From NCBI GenBank assembly GCA_964440265.1, contig CAYTRU010000031.1, forward strand, positions 1-11,507: DNA of 11,507 nucleotides, written 5' to 3'. The translations under genes were made by a program, and so were the position numbers. Within the stretch, counting starts at the first letter, position 1, and each line of letters opens with the position of its first letter. Shown in pieces: positions 4,795 to 11,237 of this stretch. Below the pieces are notes generated by a model that had not been told where the DNA came from, searched no databases, and was given only the letters and a program-made list of their open reading frames with translations. The stretch comes from CAYMUN01 sp964440265. GTDB lineage: Bacteria; Patescibacteriota; Saccharimonadia; Saccharimonadales; UBA4665.

Positions 4795-5973
4795 CATCAA
4801 AGCTGCTTCTTTTAGTGGCACCTGCTGCTTGACAGAAAAATTATAGATATCTTCGACGGCTGTTACCATGTATTTTTCCATGGTAGTATTTACTTTTTCG
4901 AGACTCCAGTGTTCACCTTGCTTGTTCTGTAGCCACTCCAAGTAACTAACTATCACACCGCCGGCGTTCGCAATGATATCTGGTAAAATCACGACGCCTT
5001 GTTCAGAAAGATAATCATAGGCTCGTTCGTCCACCGGGCCGTTCGCCAGTTCCAAGATGTATTTAGCGCGGATAGTACCCATGTTGTGACGGGTGATGGC
5101 ATCACCGAGAGCCGCCAGCACTAAGATGTCGACATCGGCACTCAGTAGCTCTTCGTTTGTAATGACGGTAGTGCTTTCATCTTGATAATCTCGGAAATGC
5201 TTGCCAGCTACCTTGTGAGCAGTCAGCTGACCGGCACTAAGACCAGCCGGATTCCACAAAGCCGCACCTGCCTCACCGGCTGCTACCAGCTTCCACTGCG
5301 GATGAGCCTGCTCGGCGCCAAGACAAAAAAACGAACCGACATTCCCGTAGCCCTGAACAGCGACCGTCAACTCCTGATCAGCTTTCCCGAGACGTTTGAG
5401 TAATTCATGCAGCGCTATCATACCACCGTGACCTGTAGCAGCATCCCGACCTTCACTGCCACCTTTCTCTAGGGTCTTACCAGTAAAACTAGCCTTGTTT
5501 GTATCACCGCTAAATTTTTCGTATTCCTCTACCATCCAATCAATGATGCGCCCATTGGTGTTGACATCAGGAGCCGGTACATCCTTATCTGGACCAATAT
5601 GGGGAGCTAAGTATGCGCTATATTGACGGCTCAATTCCTCGAGCTCCGCATCTGTCAGCTGATGTGGGTCGACTGCTACACCGCCCTTACCACCACCGAG
5701 CGGCAGACCGATAGCCGCTGTTTTGAGACTCATGAGTGTGGCTAGAGCCTGCACTTCTTCTAGATGGACCTCCGGATGAAACCGGATACCACCTTTATAA
5801 GGACCTCGGCGGTTACTGTGCTGTACCCGATAAGCCTGGAAGCTTTTACCATTGGCGAGCGTAATGTCAAAAACATGGGCAGCATCAGGCCTCAAGACGG
5901 CTTCGATAGTCGCTTGATCTAGGCCCAATTTCTGACTGGCTCGAGTAATGAGAGATTGCGCTGTTCGTAGCAT
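4765..5973 (-). CDS. gdhA: Glutamate dehydrogenase (Glu/Leu/Phe/Val dehydrogenase family)
   Basis: The enzyme catalyses reversible oxidative deamination of glutamate to 2-oxoglutarate and ammonium with NAD(P), in the cytoplasm. It has 402 residues, about the usual length for the shorter hexameric class. The N-terminal dimerisation/catalytic domain has PYKGGIRFHP (Lys60), SLKTAA (Lys84), LGGGKGG (catalytic Lys96) and PAPDVNT (Asp136). The 24/12/40 spacing of these residues matches that of the clostridial enzyme (89/113/125/165). The Rossmann domain starts at QGYGNVG (207-213), and ANGPVD and PDIIANAGGVIVSYLEW follow. The residue after beta-2 is Glu (AAGEAGA), more like NAD-preferring forms, but the cofactor cannot be fixed by eye. 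TAGGAG precedes the ATG by 10 nt. The Lys60/Lys84 substrate site favours glutamate over branched-chain amino acids, which is family knowledge. The gene is divergent from the anchored hydrolase. Confidence 0.95.
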   Translation of the reverse strand: MLRTAQSLITRASQKLGLDQATIEAVLRPDAAHVFDITLANGKSFQAYRVQHSNRRGPYKGGIRFHPEVHLEEVQALATLMSLKTAAIGLPLGGGKGGVAVDPHQLTDAELEELSRQYSAYLAPHIGPDKDVPAPDVNTNGRIIDWMVEEYEKFSGDTNKASFTGKTLEKGGSEGRDAATGHGGMIALHELLKRLGKADQELTVAVQGYGNVGSFFCLGAEQAHPQWKLVAAGEAGAALWNPAGLSAGQLTAHKVAGKHFRDYQDESTTVITNEELLSADVDILVLAALGDAITRHNMGTIRAKYILELANGPVDERAYDYLSEQGVVILPDIIANAGGVIVSYLEWLQNKQGEHWSLEKVNTTMEKYMVTAVEDIYNFSVKQQVPLKEAALMLALERLLEK

Positions 5974-6020
5974 ATCGCAGGTGCTCCTAAGCTATAATTT
6001 TTTTATACTATTGCAGTACC

Positions 6021-6048
6021 ATAATAGCAGACGCTGTTTGTGTCGAAA
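6021..6048 (-). promoter_or_regulatory. Glutamate dehydrogenase promoter
   Basis: On the - strand TTTCGA (6048-6043), a 16-bp spacer and TATTAT (6026-6021) with a TGC extension form an extended -10 promoter. The predicted leader is about 41 nt. An AT-rich stretch (A7 and TATAG) lies between the -10 and the ribosome binding site. Confidence 0.5.
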
Positions 6049-6049
6049 G

Positions 6050-6077
6050 TTGCGCAAAATGCTCTATAGGCTACAAT
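6050..6077 (+). promoter_or_regulatory. Promoter of the anchored alpha/beta hydrolase
   Basis: TTGCGC (6050-6055), a 16-bp spacer and TACAAT (6072-6077) form a recognisable promoter. The predicted start near 6084 gives a leader of about 22 nt with AGGGG at 6092-6096, 9 nt before the ATG. The -35 box is separated from the oppositely oriented GDH -35 box by one base. Confidence 0.55.
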
Positions 6078-6105
6078 CAGAGCTATAAAATAGGGGTACG
6101 GAATC

Positions 6106-7242
6106 ATGAAGAAGTTTTGGAGTAAAATTCCTAAATGGGTCAAGGTTAGCGTTGCGGTATTAGTAGTTATCTGCTTGCTTGCCTACGGGGGGATCGGCTG
6201 GTATTTCTCTAATCAACTGCTGATTCGCAAACCAGACACGGTGGCCTTCGATCAAACTGTCCAAGCCATTCAGGGCACTAACTACACTATTAGCGGCAGT
6301 GCTTACAACGAAGATGGCATCATGGGAGCCATTCGCAAAGATGGCAGCCCAGTTGGCTTGTTTAGTGCGCCACTCAGTAAAAACGATGCGACCAAAACGT
6401 CAGTGCGTCGCCTCATAGAGGCTAACAATAAGCCGACACCAGTCAAAGGCGAGAAAATAGCTTTAGAGGGCAACATCTGGACTACCGATCCTAAAACAGC
6501 ACTAGGCATTGATTACCAAGCAGTAACCTATGAAAGTCCGCTCGGACCGATGGGAGCTTGGATAATACCGGTGCCCCACTCCACTGTATGGACTATCGCC
6601 GTGCATGGCATCGGCTCACCAAAGACTGAAATGCTGCGCTTCATAAAACCAGTCCAGGCAGCTGGTGACACCATGATGATCATTAACTACCGAGGTGATA
6701 AGGATAATCCCCCTTCACCTGATGGCTATACGCACCTAGGTGACACCGAATGGCAAGACTTGGAAGCTGCAGTGCGTTATGCCAAAGATCACGGCGCTAC
6801 TACCATCAACCTCTATGCGACTTCGCTTGGTGGGTCTATCACTGAAAACTATTTGCGTCGTTCCGCGGACGTGACTACTAGTCATATCAAGAAAGTAGTC
6901 TTGGACTCTCCAGCGCTGGACTGGAACGAGATTCTGCGGTTCCAGGTAAAGAAGCTAGGTTATCCGGCATTTCTGAGCCAGCCCGGTATGACCGTTGCTA
7001 GCTTGCGTTCGGGGCTTGATTTCAACCGAATCACTACGCGGCCAGGTAGTCTGAAGCAGCCGACACTCCTTATCCATAATCAGAACGATAATACAGTGCC
7101 GCAAGCTGCCAGCAAAAAAGTAGCTGCCGCCCAGCCCGATCTTGTGCAATTTGTAGACTTTGGCACTGGTGGCCATATACGTGCCTGGAACCACGATCCC
7201 GTGCGTTATGAAAAACTAGTTACCGACTTCCTCAAACAATAA
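6106..7242 (+). CDS. Membrane-anchored alpha/beta hydrolase
   Basis: The 378-residue serine hydrolase begins with a basic stretch (KKFWSKIPKWVKV) and one hydrophobic segment at about 14-36, with no Cys lipobox. The catalytic part is therefore expected outside the membrane on an N-terminal anchor. A spacer of about 110 residues precedes the fold. Visible landmarks are the oxyanion strand WTIAVHGIGSP, the nucleophile elbow YATSLGGS with Ser240 (Ala replaces the first Gly of GxSxG), Asp328 in HNQNDNTVP and His357 in GTGGHIRAW, giving a Ser-Asp-His triad. The layout resembles the prolyl oligopeptidase/dienelactone hydrolase-like group. The substrate (ester, peptide or lipid) cannot be told. It has its own promoter divergent from GDH, and no terminator is seen after it. 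Confidence 0.85.
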   Translation: MKKFWSKIPKWVKVSVAVLVVICLLAYGGIGWYFSNQLLIRKPDTVAFDQTVQAIQGTNYTISGSAYNEDGIMGAIRKDGSPVGLFSAPLSKNDATKTSVRRLIEANNKPTPVKGEKIALEGNIWTTDPKTALGIDYQAVTYESPLGPMGAWIIPVPHSTVWTIAVHGIGSPKTEMLRFIKPVQAAGDTMMIINYRGDKDNPPSPDGYTHLGDTEWQDLEAAVRYAKDHGATTINLYATSLGGSITENYLRRSADVTTSHIKKVVLDSPALDWNEILRFQVKKLGYPAFLSQPGMTVASLRSGLDFNRITTRPGSLKQPTLLIHNQNDNTVPQAASKKVAAAQPDLVQFVDFGTGGHIRAWNHDPVRYEKLVTDFLKQ

Positions 7243-7279
7243 ACGGCGAATGGCCATGATATCAGCATTATGACATGAC

Positions 7280-7309
7280 TTGCCATGTGCCTTGCCTGCC
7301 AGGTATACT
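7280..7309 (+). promoter_or_regulatory. Promoter for the VUT transporter/reductase pair
   Basis: TTGCCA (7280-7285), an 18-bp spacer and TATACT (7304-7309) form a good promoter. Its expected start, 7316, is about 140 nt upstream of the transporter ATG. That makes it the longest leader in the window, where other predicted leaders are 0-40 nt. Confidence 0.55.
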
Positions 7310-7315
7310 ACCGCT

Positions 7316-7342
7316 ATGAATAACGTCCGAGTACGATTATGA
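7316..7342 (+). CDS. Possible leaderless leader peptide (8 residues)
   Basis: ATG at 7316 lies exactly at the predicted transcription start (six bases after TATACT) and opens an ORF encoding MNNVRVRL, ending at TGA 7340-7342. Its stop overlaps the start of a second tiny ORF as ATGA. This is too short to support as a gene on its own; it is listed because of its position and the arrangement of the leader. Confidence 0.2.
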   Translation: MNNVRVRL

Positions 7343-7389
7343 GTGAGCGTGTGAACGTTTTGCATAATTACTCGCCTCATTGTAGGTGA
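7339..7389 (+). CDS. Possible second leader peptide (16 residues) overlapping a hairpin
   Basis: ATG at 7339 overlaps the stop of the 8-codon ORF (ATGA) and encodes MSERVNVLHNYSPHCR, ending at TGA 7387-7389 inside the 3' arm of a hairpin. Five of its 16 codons are NAY codons for Asn, His or Tyr, which are read by queuosine-type tRNAs. The downstream gene belongs to the family of queuosine-precursor transporters. Coding function is unproven. Confidence 0.22.
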   Translation: MSERVNVLHNYSPHCR

Positions 7390-7390
7390 G
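7371..7390 (+). promoter_or_regulatory. Leader hairpin upstream of the VUT transporter
   Basis: CTCGCCT (7371-7377) pairs with AGGTGAG (7384-7390) through seven pairs, one of them G-U, around a 6-nt loop. No U-run follows, so it is not an intrinsic terminator. I do not recognise a preQ1 riboswitch aptamer here. The hairpin overlaps the last codons of the 16-codon ORF. Confidence 0.4.
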
Positions 7391-7404
7391 CTATATTGCT
7401 GACG

Positions 7405-7438
7405 TAACTCATTACTTAACTTGTTAACTATTTACTTA
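7405..7438 (+). repeat. Imperfect 14-bp tandem direct repeat before the VUT ribosome binding site
   Basis: TAACTCATTACTTA (7405-7418) and TAACTATTTACTTA (7425-7438) match at 12 of 14 positions and start 20 bp apart, close to two helical turns. The 3' copy ends 2 bp before GGGAG, the putative Shine-Dalgarno sequence (7441-7445). TTAACTTGTTAA (7417-7428), which spans the junction, is also a 5+2+5 palindrome. This may be a binding site in DNA or RNA. Confidence 0.45.
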
Positions 7439-7454
7439 GCGGGAGTACCTAATT

Positions 7455-8102
7455 ATGACAAAACTACAGAGATACAATGTCTTATTCGCCATGTACATAT
7501 TTTGTATAGTGGCCTCTGAGCTCATGGGAAGCAAGACGTTTGCGCTGCCTCACACCAGCTGGATGCATTTAAATGCCAGCGTAGGCATCTTTCTGATACC
7601 TATCGTGTACTCGGTCAATGATATCATCGTCGAAGTTTATGGAAAGGCGCGAGCGCGCGGTGTGGTATTGTGCGGTTTACTGGCAGTATGTCTAGTCTTC
7701 GTTTTTGCCGCTGTCGCTACCGCTTTGCCAGCCTCAAAGCATTTTCTGCCCTCTGAAGGCGCCTACGATGCAATCTTTAAGTCCTCCTTGCGCATAGCGG
7801 CCGCCAGCCTGACTGCCTTTGCCATCGCCGAGGTAGCCGACGTTTTAATTTTCGTAAAAATACGCGAGAAACTAGGCAAGCAAGCATTGTGGCTGCGTAA
7901 TAATGTTTCAAATTTCGTGGCACAGTTTTTAGACACGACGATATTCATAACGTTGGCCTTCTATGTTGTAGGAAATTCCTTTCACAGTAATGTGAGCTTC
8001 TTGGTAAGCCTCATCCTGCCTTACTGGCTCCTGAAGTGTGCCTTATCAGTCGTGGAGACTCCTCTGGTATACGCAGGCGTAAAGTGGCTAAAAGCTAAGT
8101 AA
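7455..8102 (+). CDS. VUT-family (YhhQ-like) transporter, putative queuosine precursor or vitamin uptake
   Basis: This is an integral membrane protein of 215 residues with about six hydrophobic segments (roughly 8-25, 38-55, 67-90, 108-133, 147-170 and 178-205). Family signatures of VUT/DUF165 (E. coli YhhQ, a queuosine-precursor importer) are visible: ASELMGSKTF near the N-terminus, a conserved polar patch PIVYSVNDIIVEVYGKARAR after helix 2, and WLRNNVSNFVAQFLDTTIF, the R/N..S...Q..DT pattern in helix 5. Substrates differ within the family (queuine, preQ0/preQ1, possibly other vitamins), so I name the family only. GGGAG lies 9 nt before the ATG. The stop TAA shares its last base with the ATG of the next gene, so the two are translationally coupled. 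A leader of about 140 nt precedes it. Confidence 0.88.
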   Translation: MTKLQRYNVLFAMYIFCIVASELMGSKTFALPHTSWMHLNASVGIFLIPIVYSVNDIIVEVYGKARARGVVLCGLLAVCLVFVFAAVATALPASKHFLPSEGAYDAIFKSSLRIAAASLTAFAIAEVADVLIFVKIREKLGKQALWLRNNVSNFVAQFLDTTIFITLAFYVVGNSFHSNVSFLVSLILPYWLLKCALSVVETPLVYAGVKWLKAK

Positions 8103-8635
8103 TGACCGTGACCGTGGCAGTGGTGATGTCGGTTGACGGCAAGCTCACTCGGCATCAGGAGGCAGGTATGCATGGCTGGGCTTCGGCTGAGGACCAAGCC
8201 CACTTCAGCGCCCTCATTGCCAAGCACGAGGTAATCATCATGGGCAGTCATACATACACCGCGGCCCGGCAGGCTATGCGGCTTGAATTGCCCGTTAAAA
8301 GAATAGTGCTCACCCACCAGCCGCACCAGTTTGCTACGCAAGCGATAGCGGATCAGTTAGAATTTCGTAACCAAGCGGCGTCGCAGTTAGTACGAGAGCT
8401 GCAAGTTGATGCAGTAAAAAGCGTGCTAGTAGTGGGTGGCCCGCAAATCATTACTGAGCTGTTAAGTCATGGGTTAGTAGACCGCCTGATTGTCACACTT
8501 GAACCACACTTATTTGGGGAGGGTATCCCGCTGTTGACGGGAGCCCCTCTCGATATCACGCTGCAGCTAGCCACTTGTCAAAAGTTGAACGAAACAGGAA
8601 CCTTACAGTTAGAGTATACGGTCATAAATAACTAG
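8102..8635 (+). CDS. Dihydrofolate reductase-like / RibD C-terminal domain reductase
   Basis: This is a cytoplasmic NADPH-dependent reductase of the DHFR/RibD-C superfamily, 177 residues and a single domain. Visible features are the first strand and loop VAVVMSVDGKLT, the HGWASAEDQAHF segment, IIMGSHTYTAAR (the substrate/NADPH helix), the VLVVGGPQIITELLSHGLVDRLIVTLEP core with the GGP dinucleotide turn, and HLFGEGIPLL. Relatives include the pyrimidine reductase half of RibD and proteins annotated as dihydrofolate reductase. With no deaminase domain here and a riboflavin kinase elsewhere in the window, a folate or other pterin/pyrimidine substrate is as likely as riboflavin synthesis; the sequence does not decide. 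The ATG overlaps the transporter stop by one base (TAATG), so the pair form an operon. Confidence 0.87.
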   Translation: MTVTVAVVMSVDGKLTRHQEAGMHGWASAEDQAHFSALIAKHEVIIMGSHTYTAARQAMRLELPVKRIVLTHQPHQFATQAIADQLEFRNQAASQLVRELQVDAVKSVLVVGGPQIITELLSHGLVDRLIVTLEPHLFGEGIPLLTGAPLDITLQLATCQKLNETGTLQLEYTVINN

Positions 8636-8656
8636 AGGATCACCCCTCCCTCTTTT
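8634..8656 (+). terminator. Weak hairpin after the reductase
   Basis: AGAGG (8634-8638, starting within the stop codon) can pair with CCTCT (8649-8653) across a 10-nt loop, followed by three further T residues. The stem is short and the T-run poor, so this is at best a weak terminator. Confidence 0.22.
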
Positions 8657-8669
8657 AGGTAGTTAACTT

Positions 8670-8698
8670 TTTACATCACATCAAGGTAATGGTATACT
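8670..8698 (+). promoter_or_regulatory. Strong promoter of the L,D-transpeptidase gene
   Basis: TTTACA (8670-8675), a 17-bp spacer and TATACT (8693-8698) with a TGG extension make this the best sigma-70-type promoter in the window. The predicted start near 8705 gives a 37-nt leader. AGGG at 8731-8734 is 7 nt before the ATG at 8742. An out-of-frame ATG at 8738 sits only 3 nt from that site and stops after three codons. Confidence 0.7.
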
Positions 8699-8741
8699 GT
8701 CGTCAAGCAGTGCAAAGATCATAGGGTGATAGGGAAAATGA

Positions 8742-10490
8742 ATGGATAGAAAGAAGCAGCCAGTATCAGAGGCGTCTCAGCACACGGCTATGCCAGATGA
8801 AGCGTTGCCGTCTGAGCCATCTTCTGAGTCATCCAAAGACACAGTCCTAGCCTCAGAAGTAACAGAAACCTCAGCAACAGCAGCGCCGCCTGCTGAAGCT
8901 GCTGAGGCCGAAGCTACATCTGCCGAAGAAAACATAGATGCAGCAGGTGATACGCCAGCAACAGAGCCCTCTGAAGCTGACACATCTACTGAGGCAATAA
9001 AGTCTAAGGAAATTGAGCCTGAACTGGTAACCCCATCCGTCATCAACGACGTCGTACCCGAAGAACCCGCAGCTTCACCGCCTAAAACTTCTTTTCTGAA
9101 TCGGCTACGCGGCAAGTTGCCGCCCAGGCTATCATTCAAATGGGCAGCTACAGCTGTAGCCGGTGGTCTTGTTTTACTAGTGGGTGGCTGGCTGTTATGT
9201 TCAACTTACCAGTCTAAGATAGCCATTGCCGGCACTACTTTGCCTGCTCACCTGAATGATGCTAGCTTGGCCCAAGCCCTTACCAAGCAAGTGGCCGCTT
9301 ACAAGTTAACGCTGCAACACCCGGACGGCACCAAGAAGTCTTATCCGTTGCAGGAGCTAGGTCTGACACTTGATACTGCCGCATCTATTCAGGCGACACG
9401 GCAACAGCAGCATGAGCTTGGCCATCGACTGGAGTGGTGGCAGCCAGTACCAGCAAGTATAAAGTTTAAGACAGACACTACTAAATTCAATGCGTTCATT
9501 GATAATGCAGCCCACATTACCGTCCAACCTTCTCAGGATGCCGTTCTATCGATTACGGACGGTACTATTGTCATTAAGGATGCGGTGACTGGTAAGCAAT
9601 ACGGCTTGAGCCAACCCCAGGAGACTCTGCAGGCTGCAGCTAGCAAACTACAGCCTGACCCCATCAAACTACAGGCGTTGAGTCTGAACCCTGCGCTAAC
9701 TGCCCACAGCCTGGAGGCCTATAAGCCACTCCTAGAAAAAACTCTTAACCAGTCCATTACATTGACCATAGGTGATAAAGTGATCACGCCGACACCGAGC
9801 GATATCGCCAGCTGGCTCGAGATTACCCCAGATGATAAGACCAAGAAGGTCGACATTGCTGTCAATAGTGGTAAGGTGCAGGCTTATATTGATCAAAAGG
9901 CAGCCGCCGATATCCATCCAGCCAAGGCCCAAGTAGAAACAAAGCGACCAGATGGTAGTACGCAAGTCCTGGTTACAGGTAGCAATGGCCTTGATGTACC
10001 AAACAAATCTGAGACTGCTTCAGCAATTGCCAAGAATCTGCTGGATGGTACAGGCATGGACCTTTCACTGCCGATACGTGAAGATCAATTTCAAACTATA
10101 AATACTGGCCTGTACGATAAATGGATTGAGGTAGACTTAACTACCAAGCAACTATACGCCTATGAAAAGACCAATGTCGTAAAGACCGAACCTATCAGTG
10201 CCGGCGCTCCGGCCACACCGACAGTGACCGGCCAGTACGCTATTTATGCGAAGTTTAATCAGCAGGATATGAAGGGCCAAAACGTCGACGGCAGCAACTA
10301 CTTCCAGCCTCATGTGCGCTTCATCAATTACTTCTACAAAGATTATGCCATTCATGGCAATTATTGGCGGCCCTTGAGTTACTTCGGAAATATTAACAGT
10401 TCCCATGGCTGCGTTAGCATGCCGGACACTGAAGCCGAATGGATCTATAATTGGGCCCCTATCGGCACTCCCGTGATCGTACATACCTGA
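8742..10490 (+). CDS. Membrane-anchored L,D-transpeptidase (YkuD) with peptidoglycan-binding-like domains
   Basis: The enzyme forms 3-3 peptidoglycan cross-links, or attaches partners to the wall, through a catalytic Cys outside the membrane. The 582 residues comprise a disordered N-terminal tail of about 115 residues rich in Ala, Glu, Ser and Thr, a basic stretch, and one transmembrane helix at about 134-153. Two similar alpha/beta modules follow at about 170-300 and 325-445, which resemble the putative peptidoglycan-binding domain (PG_binding_4) usually found with YkuD. The YkuD domain runs from about 460 to the end, with AIHGNYW (His538) and SSHGCVSM (His555, Cys557). The C-terminal PIGTPVIVHT is the usual YkuD ending. 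The long acidic tail stays in the cytoplasm if the helix is a signal anchor, which is unusual for this enzyme. It is a single gene behind a strong promoter. Confidence 0.94.
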   Translation: MDRKKQPVSEASQHTAMPDEALPSEPSSESSKDTVLASEVTETSATAAPPAEAAEAEATSAEENIDAAGDTPATEPSEADTSTEAIKSKEIEPELVTPSVINDVVPEEPAASPPKTSFLNRLRGKLPPRLSFKWAATAVAGGLVLLVGGWLLCSTYQSKIAIAGTTLPAHLNDASLAQALTKQVAAYKLTLQHPDGTKKSYPLQELGLTLDTAASIQATRQQQHELGHRLEWWQPVPASIKFKTDTTKFNAFIDNAAHITVQPSQDAVLSITDGTIVIKDAVTGKQYGLSQPQETLQAAASKLQPDPIKLQALSLNPALTAHSLEAYKPLLEKTLNQSITLTIGDKVITPTPSDIASWLEITPDDKTKKVDIAVNSGKVQAYIDQKAAADIHPAKAQVETKRPDGSTQVLVTGSNGLDVPNKSETASAIAKNLLDGTGMDLSLPIREDQFQTINTGLYDKWIEVDLTTKQLYAYEKTNVVKTEPISAGAPATPTVTGQYAIYAKFNQQDMKGQNVDGSNYFQPHVRFINYFYKDYAIHGNYWRPLSYFGNINSSHGCVSMPDTEAEWIYNWAPIGTPVIVHT

Positions 10491-10511
10491 TCTTCATAGA
10501 AGCGACTAGTA

Positions 10512-10547
10512 TTACGCAAGGTATTTGTTATTCTGTAATAGTCTATG
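10512..10547 (+). promoter_or_regulatory. Promoter positioned for a leaderless seven-helix protein transcript
   Basis: TTACGC (10512-10517), a 16-bp spacer and TGTAAT (10534-10539) precede the ATG at 10545 by five bases, so the expected transcription start falls within a base or two of the start codon. No Shine-Dalgarno sequence is present in the 54-bp gap after the L,D-transpeptidase gene. Confidence 0.4.
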
Positions 10548-11231
10548 CTGCACACTCCTCTCAACGCCTTCACTTGGACGCTCGGCTGCTTGGCGATGTA
10601 TACCTTCGCCTTTAAAGGTCTGCGTACCTATCGAGTAACCAAAAATCCGTTGGCACTAATTTACATCTGGATAACAACTACTCTGGGCATTGCCTTCGCC
10701 TTTTTTGGGGTACCTGCCTTGCTGACCGATAGTGCACATATCTTAAAATATACCTACTTCTTTGCAGACCTCTTTGTGCAAATTTCTATGCAAGCTATGG
10801 CATGGTTACTTTGGTTTATTGGTTTACGAAACTATATACAGTTAAAAGTTTTACTGCTGTTCACTGCTGTTTTTTCACTAAGTTTGATGGTACTACAACT
10901 CTTAACTTCCCATGCAGCTGTCAGTCAGTCGGCGCACCTGGTAGTATATTCAGACCAACTGCCGGTCTTAATTATGAAGTCGCTTATATACGTTGCCATA
11001 GCTTGGCCACTAGGCTACTTTTTTATACGGCAAGCATTTACTCAGACGTCGTCCCGAGCGAAAGCCAAATCTCTGGTAAGTGGCCTGATCTTCATCCTAG
11101 TCTCCTTAGCGGCAACTAGTAATAATATATTCGATAAGGGCAGTGACACGGTAGAATCAACTATTTTAGTTGCTGTGTTTTTTGGTATCTTCCTGATTAC
11201 AGCCGCCCTACCACGGGCAAAAGATACGTAA
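10545..11231 (+). CDS. Seven-helix integral membrane protein, function unknown
   Basis: I recognise no family. The 228 residues contain about seven hydrophobic helices (roughly 5-24, 37-60, 66-93, 97-118, 136-158, 172-190 and 199-221) with short loops. Basic residues follow the first and fifth helices (KGLRTYRVTKN; RQAF...SRAKAK). There is no signal peptide, no extramembrane domain and no obvious catalytic motif; SNNIFDKG and the polar YTYFFADLF helix are the most distinctive stretches. The layout recalls stand-alone versions of the seven-helix sensor regions fused to some histidine kinases. The gene converges with a histidine kinase gene 6 bp away, but on the opposite strand, so a partnership is speculation. 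The ATG lacks a Shine-Dalgarno sequence and has a -10 box at leaderless distance. Alternative: a small transporter. Confidence 0.75.
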   Translation: MLHTPLNAFTWTLGCLAMYTFAFKGLRTYRVTKNPLALIYIWITTTLGIAFAFFGVPALLTDSAHILKYTYFFADLFVQISMQAMAWLLWFIGLRNYIQLKVLLLFTAVFSLSLMVLQLLTSHAAVSQSAHLVVYSDQLPVLIMKSLIYVAIAWPLGYFFIRQAFTQTSSRAKAKSLVSGLIFILVSLAATSNNIFDKGSDTVESTILVAVFFGIFLITAALPRAKDT

Positions 11232-11237
11232 GTTATT

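Noticed and set aside
7310..7454. preQ1 riboswitch in the VUT leader
   Set aside because: I looked for the short H-type pseudoknot pattern with an A-rich tail and a conserved C-rich loop and did not find it. The single hairpin has a different shape.
8777..9139. 120-codon - strand ORF inside the L,D-transpeptidase tail
   Set aside because: The repetitive GCT/GAA/TCT composition of the tail keeps the opposite frame open. The translation is Ser/Ala/Gly/Val-rich with no domain.
10152..10484. 110-codon - strand ORF opposite the YkuD catalytic domain
   Set aside because: The + strand carries the catalytic His and Cys motifs in this stretch. The antisense product has no recognisable features.
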